Part shown: positions 26,461-34,788 of the stretch, piece after piece
Layout: each line of letters opens with the position of its first letter
Position numbering within the stretch: position 1 is the first letter of the stretch
Source of the DNA: CAWDPQ01 sp963804245
GTDB lineage: Bacteria; Acidobacteriota; Vicinamibacteria; Vicinamibacterales; 2-12-FULL-66-21
Length of the DNA: 64,000 nt
Assembly (NCBI GenBank): GCA_963804245.1
Contig: CAWDPQ010000012.1
Coordinates: 1-64,000, forward strand
Direction of reading: 5' to 3'
Notes under the pieces: model-generated
Seen by the model: the letters and a program-made list of their open reading frames with translations, nothing else
What the model was told of the DNA's origin: nothing
Databases searched by the model: none
Translations under genes and position numbers: made by a program

Positions 26461-27219
26461 TCAGATCCCGGCGTACCACGAATAGCCTGCCCCGACCGCG
26501 CTGGATCCCAGCCCGTCACGGATGCGCTTTGCGCTGTCCGTCACCGTGATTTTCGTCAGATATTTGAGGCTCTTGTATCCGAGTTGACGTGACAGCTTCA
26601 GGCGGAGTGGCGCGCCGTGGTCGAGCGGCATCTCAGGACCGTTCATGGCGTAGGCGAGCACAGTCTGAGGATGAAGGGCATCGTCCATGTCGATGCTGTC
26701 CCACCAGCCATCGAAGGTGAAGAAGAAGATGTACTTGGCGTTGTCATGGATTCCGACACGTTCCAGCACGAAAGACAACGGCACGCCGGTCCATTCTGCA
26801 ATAAACGACCAGCCTTCTTCGCACGCCTGATGGGTGATTTGGCTGCGGGAAGGGAAGCTTTTCAACTCGTCCAGCGAGAATGACCCCGGGCGCTCGACCA
26901 TGCCGTCGATGGTGAGCCGCCAGTCGGCGAACCGGCCTGCGAGCAGCCGTTGATAGGGTTCCGTCGTCGGCGCTTTTCCATTCACGGGGCTCACTGTCGA
27001 GATCTGACTGCGATCGAATTCGCGGGCCATCGACGGAAGCTTCGTCAGCAGTCGCTGTCCGGCATACGTGAGCGTTTCGCTCAGGCCATAAATGCCGCGG
27101 TGATTCGCCGGGATCAATCCGCAGCGATCGGCAAGGCGTACGGTGCCGCCCACAGCACCGCCCGCCGCGACGCCGAGGCCTGCCTTGATCAGCGTGCGCC
27201 GTGAGAGATGACGCGTCAT
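26461..27219 (-). CDS. MsrP/SUOX-like molybdopterin oxidoreductase, Tat-exported
   Basis: The 252-residue protein belongs to the oxidoreductase molybdopterin-binding (YedY/MsrP-like) family. A Tat-type N-terminus (SRRTLIKAGLGVAAGG) precedes the Mo domain, with the conserved cysteine in THQACEEGW and the motif EWTGVPLSFVLE. The protein should act in the periplasm and receive electrons from the cytochrome b encoded directly upstream (4-base overlap). The substrate is uncertain: methionine sulfoxide repair is typical of MsrP, but the sequence differs enough to leave this open. Confidence 0.85.
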   Translation of the reverse strand: MTRHLSRRTLIKAGLGVAAGGAVGGTVRLADRCGLIPANHRGIYGLSETLTYAGQRLLTKLPSMAREFDRSQISTVSPVNGKAPTTEPYQRLLAGRFADWRLTIDGMVERPGSFSLDELKSFPSRSQITHQACEEGWSFIAEWTGVPLSFVLERVGIHDNAKYIFFFTFDGWWDSIDMDDALHPQTVLAYAMNGPEMPLDHGAPLRLKLSRQLGYKSLKYLTKITVTDSAKRIRDGLGSSAVGAGYSWYAGI

Positions 27220-27947
27220 GACGGCTCCTTCCTGACCCCACCGTGCCCCGTGATCATGGCTCTCATGCGCGCTCGGAAACCCGACTGGCAGACCATGGCC
27301 ACGTGCACCATGAAAAAGAGCACAAGGGCGCAGGCGACGAAGAAGTGAATCGTTCGCGCGCTTTGCTGCCCGCCGAATACCGTGACCAGCACCGGGAAGA
27401 CGGATGTGACCGCGGGTGACATCGCCAGCCCCGTCCACAGGATGAGTGGAGCCAGAATGAACACGACGGTCGTGTAGCTGAGCCGCTGCAGGACGTTGTA
27501 GGTCGTGAGATCTTCCGCGGTGGGACGTTTTAACCTTAGGTGATTTTCAATCACCCGGCGAATCGCGCGCACCGTGAGGTCACCGCGCGCCGGCAACAGG
27601 TTCGTGCGGAGGTGACGGGTGGCGATGCCGATCGAAACGTAGACGAGCCCGGTGAACAGGCTGACCCATGCGAACAGAAAGTGCAGATACCGGCCCGGGC
27701 CACGAATCGGCACGTCGAGCACGAAGGGCAGCGGCAAATCGATTAGAGAAGGGCTCCCGACCGCTCCGGTCTCACCCCAATAGAGCCGCGGGTGGGCCAG
27801 CAGGATCGCAATCCCGCTGGCGAGCAAGACGACGAAGCTGACGGCCGTGAGCCAGTGCGTGACACGCACCAGCGCCGAGTGACGTGGACGCTCCACGGCG
27901 TGTGAGGTCTCGAGAGAGAGCCGCGGGAGGGGCGCTACCTGCGCCAT
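27216..27947 (-). CDS. Cytochrome b561-type membrane subunit partner of the molybdoenzyme
   Basis: This is a di-haem b-type cytochrome of about 243 residues with four or five membrane helices. Likely haem histidines are in VRVTHWLTA, GRYLHFLFAW, and the pair in IHFFVACALVLFFMVHVAM. Start ATG 27947 (MAQVAPLPRL) is preferred over an upstream TTG. Its stop overlaps the start of the molybdoenzyme, so the pair forms a two-gene redox module that moves electrons between quinol and the periplasmic Mo protein. Confidence 0.82.
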   Translation of the reverse strand: MAQVAPLPRLSLETSHAVERPRHSALVRVTHWLTAVSFVVLLASGIAILLAHPRLYWGETGAVGSPSLIDLPLPFVLDVPIRGPGRYLHFLFAWVSLFTGLVYVSIGIATRHLRTNLLPARGDLTVRAIRRVIENHLRLKRPTAEDLTTYNVLQRLSYTTVVFILAPLILWTGLAMSPAVTSVFPVLVTVFGGQQSARTIHFFVACALVLFFMVHVAMVCQSGFRARMRAMITGHGGVRKEPS

Positions 27948-28150
27948 GCGAACGAAACCGTAGCATGCCGCCCGTGCGGCGGACAAGCAGCCGCTTTCGC
28001 CGGCGCACTCACCACCGGGCTATTTGCAGAATCCGTTCGGTGGCGTCACCCCAGCTTTGTGTACGACGACAGGGCTCAGCCGCTTCGGCGAGAATCCTTC
28101 ACCAGCTGAGGTATGAGTCGCGGAGAAAATGCGGCGAGGTCGGTGAGGCT

Positions 28151-29227
28151 TTAGTCGCGCGCCACGAGCGCCGCGAAATCCTCGTAGCGCATGCCGGCTC
28201 GCTGATGGAATGCGCGGGCAAACGACACCCCTCTACCCAAATCCTCAAGGATCGCGACGACCGCGGCGAGGCCGCGTTGGTCGATCAAGCGCCGCACGGC
28301 CCGCGCCGCCGACGCGTATGCGAGTTCGGCGTCGCGCGCGGGCAATCCCGCGAAGCTGCCGTGCAGCTTTGACAATTTCGGCCCAGCGGTGCGCGTCAGC
28401 GTGTGTTCCGCGTCTGCCGATTCCGGCGACTCAAGCACCGTGGCAAGACCCTCGTTCACCCATGCCGGCACGGTGCGGCCACCCAACATCGCGACCACGG
28501 CGTGAACGTATTCGTGTGACAGCACGCGATCGAGCTCTTCCCGCTGTTCCAGGGTGCGACCAAGCGGCACCCGAATACGACCGTCGTACCCTGCCGCTGA
28601 CCAGTCAGCCAGCCTTGTGATCTCGCCGTATTGTTGTCGGGTGTAGAGCACAACGCTAACAGGCTGAGATGGGTAGACGCCGAGCGTGTTGCCGATCCGG
28701 CAGTAGGCCACTTCGAGCCGCCCGAGGACCTCACGAGCGACTGGTTCGTCGGCGGCCGCCTCGAACAGCGCCGTGAAGTGCTCCGTGCTTACCTCATGAA
28801 AGCGGCTCTGCAGCTGCTGTTCCTTGCGCCAGTCATCGAGCTGCTGCTGAAGTTCGGCGCCCCGCGGTGAGCGCGTTCGTGCGGACTGGTAGATCGAGAT
28901 TGCGTCGGACAGACGACCCGCCCGGTAGTGCAGGTCGCCGAGCCAGACCGCCGCCTGCAGATGGTTCGGATTGCGCGCGAGCGCGCATTCGAAGCGCGTC
29001 TGCGCCACGTCATCCTGCCCGAGCATGAACGCCGCGACGCCGGCCCCGAAGCAGAGACTCGCGTCGTCGGGCCGTATCGCCGCTGCCCTGGTGAATGCCT
29101 CGAGCGCGTCGGCGAAGCGCCGATGCTCGATGGCGGCCGTGCCTGCGCGTGCAAGCGCAATCGGATCCTGCGCGGCGCACGGGTGAGCGGCGGCGACAAG
29201 AGCCGCGAGCATCAGCAGGGGTGGCAC
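28151..29227 (-). CDS. TPR protein with peptidase MA-like gluzincin domain
   Basis: The protein has 358 residues. A signal peptide (LLMLAALVAAAHPCAAQ) is followed by TPR repeats at ~25-125 (FADALEAFTRAAAIRPDDA). The peptidase_MA-like domain has zinc motif LSHEYVHAVVAML (HExxH) and downstream WVNEGLA, where the Glu would be the third ligand. It is a probable extracytoplasmic metalloprotease of unknown target. The start is GTG 29227, with ATG 29212 possible. Confidence 0.83.
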   Translation of the reverse strand: MPPLLMLAALVAAAHPCAAQDPIALARAGTAAIEHRRFADALEAFTRAAAIRPDDASLCFGAGVAAFMLGQDDVAQTRFECALARNPNHLQAAVWLGDLHYRAGRLSDAISIYQSARTRSPRGAELQQQLDDWRKEQQLQSRFHEVSTEHFTALFEAAADEPVAREVLGRLEVAYCRIGNTLGVYPSQPVSVVLYTRQQYGEITRLADWSAAGYDGRIRVPLGRTLEQREELDRVLSHEYVHAVVAMLGGRTVPAWVNEGLATVLESPESADAEHTLTRTAGPKLSKLHGSFAGLPARDAELAYASAARAVRRLIDQRGLAAVVAILEDLGRGVSFARAFHQRAGMRYEDFAALVARD

Positions 29228-29386
29228 AGCCGAGAGTCGGACTGCCAGGGCAACCCGCTGTTGTGCAAGAAGGGCACCCGGGAGAGGGCAGGAAACAAAG
29301 GGGTTCTAGGCTGAATCGCGGGTCTTGTCGTTCGGCGCGTCTACAAAAGTCGCCGCCAGGCAGTCCTTCGAACTCCCTTGCGCAGC

Positions 29387-29757
29387 CTAGAACAAGACGG
29401 CCATGCCAAAACGCGCCGCCCAGAACGTTTTCTCGAGCGGAATGACGATCCGCCCGCCCTTGGCCAGATCGCGAAAGATACGTTCGGCGTCACCCGTGTT
29501 CTCGATCTGAAATGAGAGCGAGAAGCCCTTTGGTTCTTCATAGCGATCCGGGGCCACGTCGGCACCCATCAGCATCTGTCCGCCGACTGTCACGCTGCCG
29601 TGCATGATCTTGTCCTGCCAGTCGGCTGGAGCCTCCTCCGCCATTGGCGACCCCGCGTAACGGAAGATCGGCCCGAGTTGACCGCGAGACACTGCTCATA
29701 GAACGTGAACGCTGCCTCGCACTGTCCCTTGAAGCTCAGATACGGGTTGATCTGCAT
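29387..29757 (-). CDS. PhnB-like VOC-family protein, frameshifted and short
   Basis: The protein resembles the PhnB/DUF1338-like glyoxalase (VOC) group: MQINPYLSFKGQCEAAFTFY at the start, then KIMHGSVTVGGQMLMGAD, and KTFWAARFGM at the end. The frame from ATG 29757 must shift near 29690 to reach the second part. It stops about a dozen residues earlier than usual, just after FGM. No enzymatic role can be assigned. Either two indels or mild decay explains the shape. Confidence 0.65.
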
Positions 29758-29768
29758 GGTGAGCGACT

Positions 29769-30685
29769 TCACTTGGTCGTGCTGGTTGATCGGCTCTTCA
29801 AATGGCCGTCCAGCCATGCAATGGTTTGCTCGAAGACTGTCGGCAGTTCTGGATGTGGCTTTCCCGCGGTTCCGAAATCGGGTCCATGTTCGCCGCCGGC
29901 CACGCGCACCAGCTTGACTGGCACGTTCACGCGACGAAGTGCGTCCTCCATGGCGACAGACTGGTCGAAAGGAACCGTGTCGTCCGAATCACCGTGCAAC
30001 AGGAGGACCGGAGGAGCAGTCGATGACACGTGAGTCAGCGGTGATGCGGCACGATACAGCTTCTCGTCGTCCGGAGAGCGATTCAGCCGGTCCATGAAGG
30101 AGATGACGGCTCCCGCACTCACCTTGGTCAGGTCACGTAGGGGCGGCACGCAGAACCACGGTCTGCAAGGTGGCGGGTTCGCGATTCACCGGGTCGGAAT
30201 CGTCTGCGCTACCCGCTGCCCCCAACATGGCCACCAGACCGATGAGATGTGCGCCAGACGAGCCCCCGATACCGCCAAGCCTGTTCGGATCAATTCCAAA
30301 CTGCCGCGCATGGTGACGCACGAAGCGCACCGCGCGCTGAACATCCTCCACGGCGGTCGGATAGTGAAATCGCGGCGCGGCGCGGTGATTGATGGCAAAC
30401 ACGGTGTAACCAGCGCGCAGCAGCGGCGGCCCCCAGAGTGGGAATCTGCGACTCTTTCAGACCAACCGCTCCGTAGTTCAGCGGCGCCTGCCAACCACTT
30501 CCGGAAACGAAAACAATCCCGTACCCGTTGGCCTGCGCCGGGTAATGAATGTCCATGAGGAGCGCCAGGCCGGAGTACATCCCGTAGATGACGTTCTTCT
30601 CCACGCGACTCTGGGCGCGTGCATCGGTTGCCCCAGCGAGCCCGATGATGAAGTAGACGCCGATGGCAGCAAGTAATCTATGCAC
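29769..30685 (-). CDS. Secreted alpha/beta-hydrolase esterase, two frameshifts
   Basis: GTG 30685 follows a strong ribosome site (AGGAGG) and begins a signal peptide (LLAAIGVYFIIGLAGATDARAQ). The hydrolase part has VFVSGSGW, the nucleophile elbow GGSSGAH, and the acid/His region LLLHGDSDDTVP and GGEHGPDF, as in BD-FAE/esterase_lipase proteins. The frame breaks near 30430 (after SQIPTLG) and near 30145 (after VVLRAAP). The three pieces join to ~300 residues. All catalytic residues are retained across the breaks, favouring indel errors over decay. Confidence 0.8.
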
Positions 30686-30725
30686 GCTGTCCCTCCTGTC
30701 CGGCCGATACGTATAGCCATACGCG

Positions 30726-30796
30726 GTCTCACGTCCGCGCTTCAGCCGGGGCGGCACCATGATCCGCCCGTCCGCCGTCGGCTGCAAGCACTGGCC
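30726..30796 (-). other. Degenerate attC-like hairpin
   Basis: On the minus strand the ends read GGCCAGT and GTGAGAC, near-matches to integron core sites RYYYAAC and GTTRRRY. The inner arms CTTGCAGCCGACGGCGG and CCGGCTGAAGC pair except for single unpaired bases. The inner arms match the better site at 50116-50188. Confidence 0.45.
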
Positions 30797-30831
30797 GGCG
30801 GCGTCACACAATCAGTTGTTTCAGGAAGACT

Positions 30832-31110
30832 TCAGAACAAGACGCCGACGCGGACTGCCAGCTGGTGCTCGAGGTAGCCGCGCGCTGCGCGCGGGTTCGC
30901 CTCGCAATACGATTGCAATCCGAAGGATTGGCAAGGCAATCCGTCGATGCGCGAGAGGTAATCCTCGATACTCACCCTGACGCCGAGGCGGCGGTTCAGG
31001 GGACGCAGTTCCACTCCGCCGCCGATCATCGGACCGGCAGATTCACCGAATCCAACGCCACCGATCACGAATGGCTGGACCTTGGCGTATCCCACGCGCC
31101 CGCAGGTAAG
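30832..31110 (-). pseudogene. C-terminal fragment of an outer-membrane beta-barrel protein
   Basis: About 90 codons read as the end of a porin-like barrel: alternating strands (KVQPFVIGGVGFGESAGPMIGGGVELRP), a disulphide-like pair CQSF/YCEAN, and a final strand ending GVLF. The upstream part of the gene is missing, because the reading frame instead runs into the ASCH-like gene. It is interpreted as a 5'-truncated remnant. An attC-like hairpin begins 36 bases past its stop. Confidence 0.55.
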
Positions 31111-31375
31111 TAATGAAACCGAATCAGTACACGTTGTCGCCACGGCCGTGTTTTGCGATTCCGAGCAAGTCATCCACGCTCTCGAATCCCGATTCACGAG
31201 CCAGATCGAACGTGATATCGGCGATGCTAATTGGATCAATCGAATCGACGACGATGTGCCCGTCGTCCATCTGGTAGCGGCCACCGACCCTTACGTGGGG
31301 GCGCGTCCAGATACGAATGCTGCATTTGACTCTCCCGCGCCGAATTTTTTCGCGAAGGCTTTTGGTGAAGACCAT
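31100..31375 (-). CDS. ASCH-like small RNA-binding-type domain protein, frameshift at its end
   Basis: About 90 residues: MVFTKSLREKIRRGRVKCSI at the start, then RVGGRYQMDDGHIVVDSI and ESVDDLLGIAKHGRGDNVY. This pattern matches compact ASCH/PUA-like proteins in which a short basic N-terminus precedes a beta-barrel. The frame stops at 31124; restoring one base gives the expected LIRFHYLPAG end. ATG 31375 follows AGGAGG. Role unknown; ASCH proteins are thought to bind RNA or modified nucleotides. Confidence 0.6.
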
Positions 31376-31416
31376 AAGAAGGTTTGCCTCCTCTGATCCG
31401 TTCGGTCAGGAGCACG

Positions 31417-32475
31417 CTAGCGTGGTTGCGGCAGGTGCTTCTTAGGAATTTTCAGCGCCATCGATCCGGCAACAGTGATGACGTCGTACCGGCCCTGATA
31501 GCCGATGAGCAGATGCGCTGCCCACGGCTCCAGCTTGTACTCGGTAGTCAGCCAGTTGATCATGTCGCTGGTAGCCATCTGCAGCGCGCGATTGAGGGAG
31601 CTTACGAACTCAGGTTGGCTGCCGATACTGATGATGTGCTCGCTGGTTTCTGCCCGTGGCCCGGCCAAAGTCACCTTCTTTCGCACGTCGACCGTAAATT
31701 CGACGTCTAGAGACGTTTCGATGCCATTACCCGTCGGCTCACCATCGCCCTGCAGCGCATGCCCGTCGCCAACGAACAGCAGCGCGCCGGGATGGTAGAC
31801 CGGCAGCAATACGAGGGTACCCTCAACAATCTCGTTGTAATCGAGGTTGCCTCCATAGGAGCCGGATGGTCCGGAGGTCGGCGCAAAATCCCCAGGGGGC
31901 GCGACACCGACACATCCCACCATGGGCTTGGCAGGGAATTCCAACCGAGTGATTGCGCTCACGGGTTCCCTGAGCCGGACCGTCTGACGCTCCACGTCGA
32001 TATCCCAGGGCACGACATTCGCGCGCCCTGGAATGACGAGACCCTCTTTATAGCGACCGGGGTAAAGACCCTCGATCGACTCTGGCGTCAGCGAAAACAG
32101 GGCGAGCCGATACGCTGTATACCCCCAGTTACGATTCAACCTCACCTTCGTAAAGCGGACGGCGAGCGTGTCTCCCAACTCTGCGCCCTCCACATAGAAG
32201 GGTCCCGTCAACGGATTGCTGGGCTGCCCACGCACCACTCCTTTGTCGTCCCGTCCGCTGGCATCAATCGTTTTGGTTCTCACCGTGTCGCCAGGACGGA
32301 CGCGCTTCAACACGGGATGTGCACGTGTGAACGTGTTGTAGTAGGTCGTGGCCACGATTTCGTGGACGTCCGCCGCCTGGGACAGTGCCTGCGCACCAAT
32401 CGGCACGATCGTGATGCAGAGGGCTGATGATCCGAGGGTTGCGGCGAACAGCAGCCGATTGATCGATCTTTTCAT
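31417..32475 (-). CDS. Secreted acetamidase/formamidase-family protein
   Basis: The protein has 352 residues and begins with a signal peptide (LLFAATLGSSALCITIVPIGAQA). The FmdA/AmdA family core shows GPFYVEGAELGDTLAV, MVGCVGVAPPG and LLFVGDGHALQGDGE. Members hydrolyse short amides to acids and ammonia. Secreted versions are common in soil bacteria and their substrates are unclear. The start ATG follows GAGGGGAC. A GTTAGGC core site reads on the minus strand 25 bases upstream of the start, as at the front of an integron cassette. Confidence 0.85.
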   Translation of the reverse strand: MKRSINRLLFAATLGSSALCITIVPIGAQALSQAADVHEIVATTYYNTFTRAHPVLKRVRPGDTVRTKTIDASGRDDKGVVRGQPSNPLTGPFYVEGAELGDTLAVRFTKVRLNRNWGYTAYRLALFSLTPESIEGLYPGRYKEGLVIPGRANVVPWDIDVERQTVRLREPVSAITRLEFPAKPMVGCVGVAPPGDFAPTSGPSGSYGGNLDYNEIVEGTLVLLPVYHPGALLFVGDGHALQGDGEPTGNGIETSLDVEFTVDVRKKVTLAGPRAETSEHIISIGSQPEFVSSLNRALQMATSDMINWLTTEYKLEPWAAHLLIGYQGRYDVITVAGSMALKIPKKHLPQPR

Positions 32476-32499
32476 TTTTGTCCCCTCGCAATCACGAGC

Positions 32500-32506
32500 G
32501 CCTAAC
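32500..32506 (-). other. Integron-type core site GTTAGGC
   Basis: On the minus strand the sequence CGCTGCTGAACGGGTTGACG leads directly into GTTAGGC, resembling the right half of an attC site. The left half is not convincing. It lies between the secreted hypothetical gene and the acetamidase gene. Confidence 0.4.
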
Positions 32507-32544
32507 GTCAACCCGTTCAGCAGCGGCGCTCCCGTGGACAGCCT

Positions 32545-33003
32545 CTATGTGATCCACTGACCGATTGTTACGAACGCTCGATCGGCTGGAGAATACTGCC
32601 AGCAGGTGGCGGCGGTGTCGTCGATGAATCCACAAACGACCGTCGTATTCCAGCGCGGCCTGATTTGCCCGTGGATGGTGCCTGATTGTCTGATGCTGGC
32701 GTCGAGCTTCTCGGCCTGGGCGCGGCTGTAGCACGAAAGATCGGCGCTGCGTTTGAAGGCACCCAATTCCGTGATGCTCCCATCCGAGTCCAGCGCGACA
32801 TAGCGCCCGCCACCGTCCGCAGAAGCCACCGCCACGGCAAATGCCCCCGCGTGGCCAGATCGGAACTCTGCTCGACACCACGTAACCGGCCGGCTGAGCC
32901 GCGCCTTCGCCGTCAGCGCGGCCAGTTCAGACGGCATGTCTTGAGCGGCAGCGATCGACGCCGCAACGAGTCCTTGCATGAAAAGGGTGACGATACAGTT
33001 CAT
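32545..33003 (-). CDS. Secreted hypothetical protein with cysteines
   Basis: The protein has 152 residues and starts at ATG 33003 with a signal peptide (MNCIVTLFMQGLVAASIAAAQD). The mature part is mixed alpha/beta with Cys residues at TWCRAEF, LSCYSR, VVCGF and ATCWQY that could form two disulphides. I recognise no family. It is probably a soluble periplasmic or extracellular protein. Confidence 0.6.
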   Translation of the reverse strand: MNCIVTLFMQGLVAASIAAAQDMPSELAALTAKARLSRPVTWCRAEFRSGHAGAFAVAVASADGGGRYVALDSDGSITELGAFKRSADLSCYSRAQAEKLDASIRQSGTIHGQIRPRWNTTVVCGFIDDTAATCWQYSPADRAFVTIGQWIT

Positions 33004-33142
33004 GGCCACAGCCTTGGTTTGGCCGCGTAACGTGGCTCAGCCGCGGCGCCACGATCGTGCCGGCCGCAGCCTCCAATACCCATGAGCGGCAGGTAACATC
33101 TTATAGAAGCGCATGATTGTCGCGTGAACGACCAATCGAGTG

Positions 33143-33184
33143 CTACGTGCTACGTGCTACGTGCTACGTGCTACGTGCTACGTG
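33143..33184. repeat. Tandem repeat, 6 exact copies of a 7-bp unit
   Basis: CTACGTG is repeated six times, followed by degraded units up to about 33220. It lies in the leader of the sugar dehydrogenase gene. The apparent plus-strand frame through it (a CYVLRAT repeat) is an artefact. Confidence 0.95.
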
Positions 33185-33303
33185 CACAGGTGCTAGGGTG
33201 CGACGTGCTACGGGCTGCGCGTCTGAATTGACCGGAACGAGCCCCGACACCAATAATGGCCCCGTCTTCTTGCGAAGACCGTTTCTATTGAGGAGGCTGA
33301 ACG

Positions 33304-34470
33304 ATGTTCCGAACGCTTGTGAGCCTGGTGGCTGTCGTCCTCGCCGTGGCTGGCGCGAGAGTCACCGGCGACACGCTGTTCAGGTCGGCCCTCCACGACT
33401 ACCGCGTCGTCACGGTGGTGGACGGGCTCGTTCAGCCCTGGTCCATCGCGTTTCTGCCGGATGGCGACGTGTTGATTACGGAGCGGCCAGGCCGGCTTCG
33501 CGTTATGCGTCAAGGCAAGCTGCTTCCCCAAGCGGTGGAGGGCGTGCCGAAGGTGTTCCACTCGTCGCAGGGCGGCCTTCTGGAAGTGATGCCCCACCCG
33601 AACTTCACCTCGAACCGGCTGATCTACCTCAGTTTCTCGAAACCTGGTGCGACAGATGCTCAGGCCACGACGACACTCGTACGAGGCCGCTACGAGGGCA
33701 CTCGGTTGACGAACGTCGAGCAGCTTTTCGAGGCCGTGACGCAAGGCCGCAACCATTTCGGCGGCAAGATCGCGTTCGACCGGAATGGGTACCTGTTCTT
33801 GACGCTCGGCGACCGGCAGGTCGCGCCTGAAGGCAACCTCGAGACGCATCCCGCACAGGACCTGTCAAATCACCACGGAAAGATCGTCCGCCTGCAGGAC
33901 GATGGGCGTGTGCCGCCGGACAATCCGTTCGTGAGCCGTGCCGGGGCGCGCCCGGAAATCTGGAGCTACGGACATCGCAACGTGCAGGGGCTTGCGATAC
34001 ATCCGGAGACGGGCGACATCTGGACCAACGAGCACGGTCCTCAGGGAGGCGACGAGCTCAATCGCATTCAGCCGAGCCGGAACTTCGGATGGCCGGTCAT
34101 CGGTTTCGGCGTGAACTACCAGACCGGGCTCGCCATTCACACCGGCACCCACCGTGAGGGAATGGAGCAGCCGGCGCAGGTCTGGGTTCCGTCCATCGGC
34201 ATCTCTGGACTGATGATCTATACGGGCAACCGTTTCCCCCAGTGGCGGGGCAATCTCTTCGTGGGCGGCATGGCGCGGCAGCGCCTGGCGCGGTTGACGC
34301 TCGACGGTCAGCGCGTGATCAGCGAAGAAACGCTGGTGCCGCAGATGGGACGCATTCGGGATATCCGCCAGGGACCGGACGGTGACATCTACCTCGTCAC
34401 CGACAATCGCGATGGCAAGCCGACGCCCATCCTCCGAATGGAACCGGTCGAGCGGACGCCGATCAAGTAA
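33304..34470 (+). CDS. PQQ-type soluble aldose sugar dehydrogenase
   Basis: This 388-residue protein of the GSDH/YliI family is a six-bladed propeller that oxidises aldoses with PQQ in the periplasm. It has a short signal peptide (LVSLVAVVLAVAGARVTG), then VQPWSIAFLPDGDVLITERPG, the His region SSQGGLLEVMPHPNF, RNHFGGKIAFDRNGYL and GYGHRNVQGLAIHPETGDIW-like propeller motifs. GAGG precedes ATG 33304. No PQQ synthesis genes are seen in the window. A second, more distant paralogue follows at 34789. Confidence 0.9.
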   Translation: MFRTLVSLVAVVLAVAGARVTGDTLFRSALHDYRVVTVVDGLVQPWSIAFLPDGDVLITERPGRLRVMRQGKLLPQAVEGVPKVFHSSQGGLLEVMPHPNFTSNRLIYLSFSKPGATDAQATTTLVRGRYEGTRLTNVEQLFEAVTQGRNHFGGKIAFDRNGYLFLTLGDRQVAPEGNLETHPAQDLSNHHGKIVRLQDDGRVPPDNPFVSRAGARPEIWSYGHRNVQGLAIHPETGDIWTNEHGPQGGDELNRIQPSRNFGWPVIGFGVNYQTGLAIHTGTHREGMEQPAQVWVPSIGISGLMIYTGNRFPQWRGNLFVGGMARQRLARLTLDGQRVISEETLVPQMGRIRDIRQGPDGDIYLVTDNRDGKPTPILRMEPVERTPIK

Positions 34471-34532
34471 GCAGCACCTGTCTTGTTGCCGCATCACGTC
34501 CGCAGCTTTCTGAGCTGTGGAGGGTGACCTCT

Positions 34533-34539
34533 GCCTAAC
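34533..34539 (-). other. Integron-type core site GTTAGGC
   Basis: On the minus strand GCGCGTAAC is followed by GTTAGGC, in the gap between the two sugar dehydrogenase genes. A complete attC partner half is not evident. The ~320-base gap (34471-34788) holds no gene I trust. Confidence 0.3.
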
Positions 34540-34788
34540 GTTACGCGCTTTGGCTCGAGATCGCGCGTCTTCCGCCGATGCGCATCCGGACGAGTCGCCA
34601 TTTCCAGATCAGCTTCACAACTCGAAACGCTCTAACGTCGAACGTAAGGATTTGCTCGAGCTCGTTTCCAGCCGTACGCCGCAACAGAACGGCGATTCGT
34701 TCGGCAATGCGAGTCGACGCTCGAGGTCTTTGTTTTGCACCGACGAAATTCCGCTCGAAGTCACTCGAGTCTTGGAGGAGAAGATTAG

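Noticed and set aside
33025..33075. Third attC-like hairpin (GGCTCAGCCGCGGCG arms)
   Set aside because: One end resembles GTTRRRY, but no matching RYYYAAC end is present and the arms pair poorly.
33117..33830. Plus-strand reading frame with repeated CYVLRAT residues
   Set aside because: The repeats come from the CTACGTG array, and the rest is a shadow frame of the sugar dehydrogenase gene.
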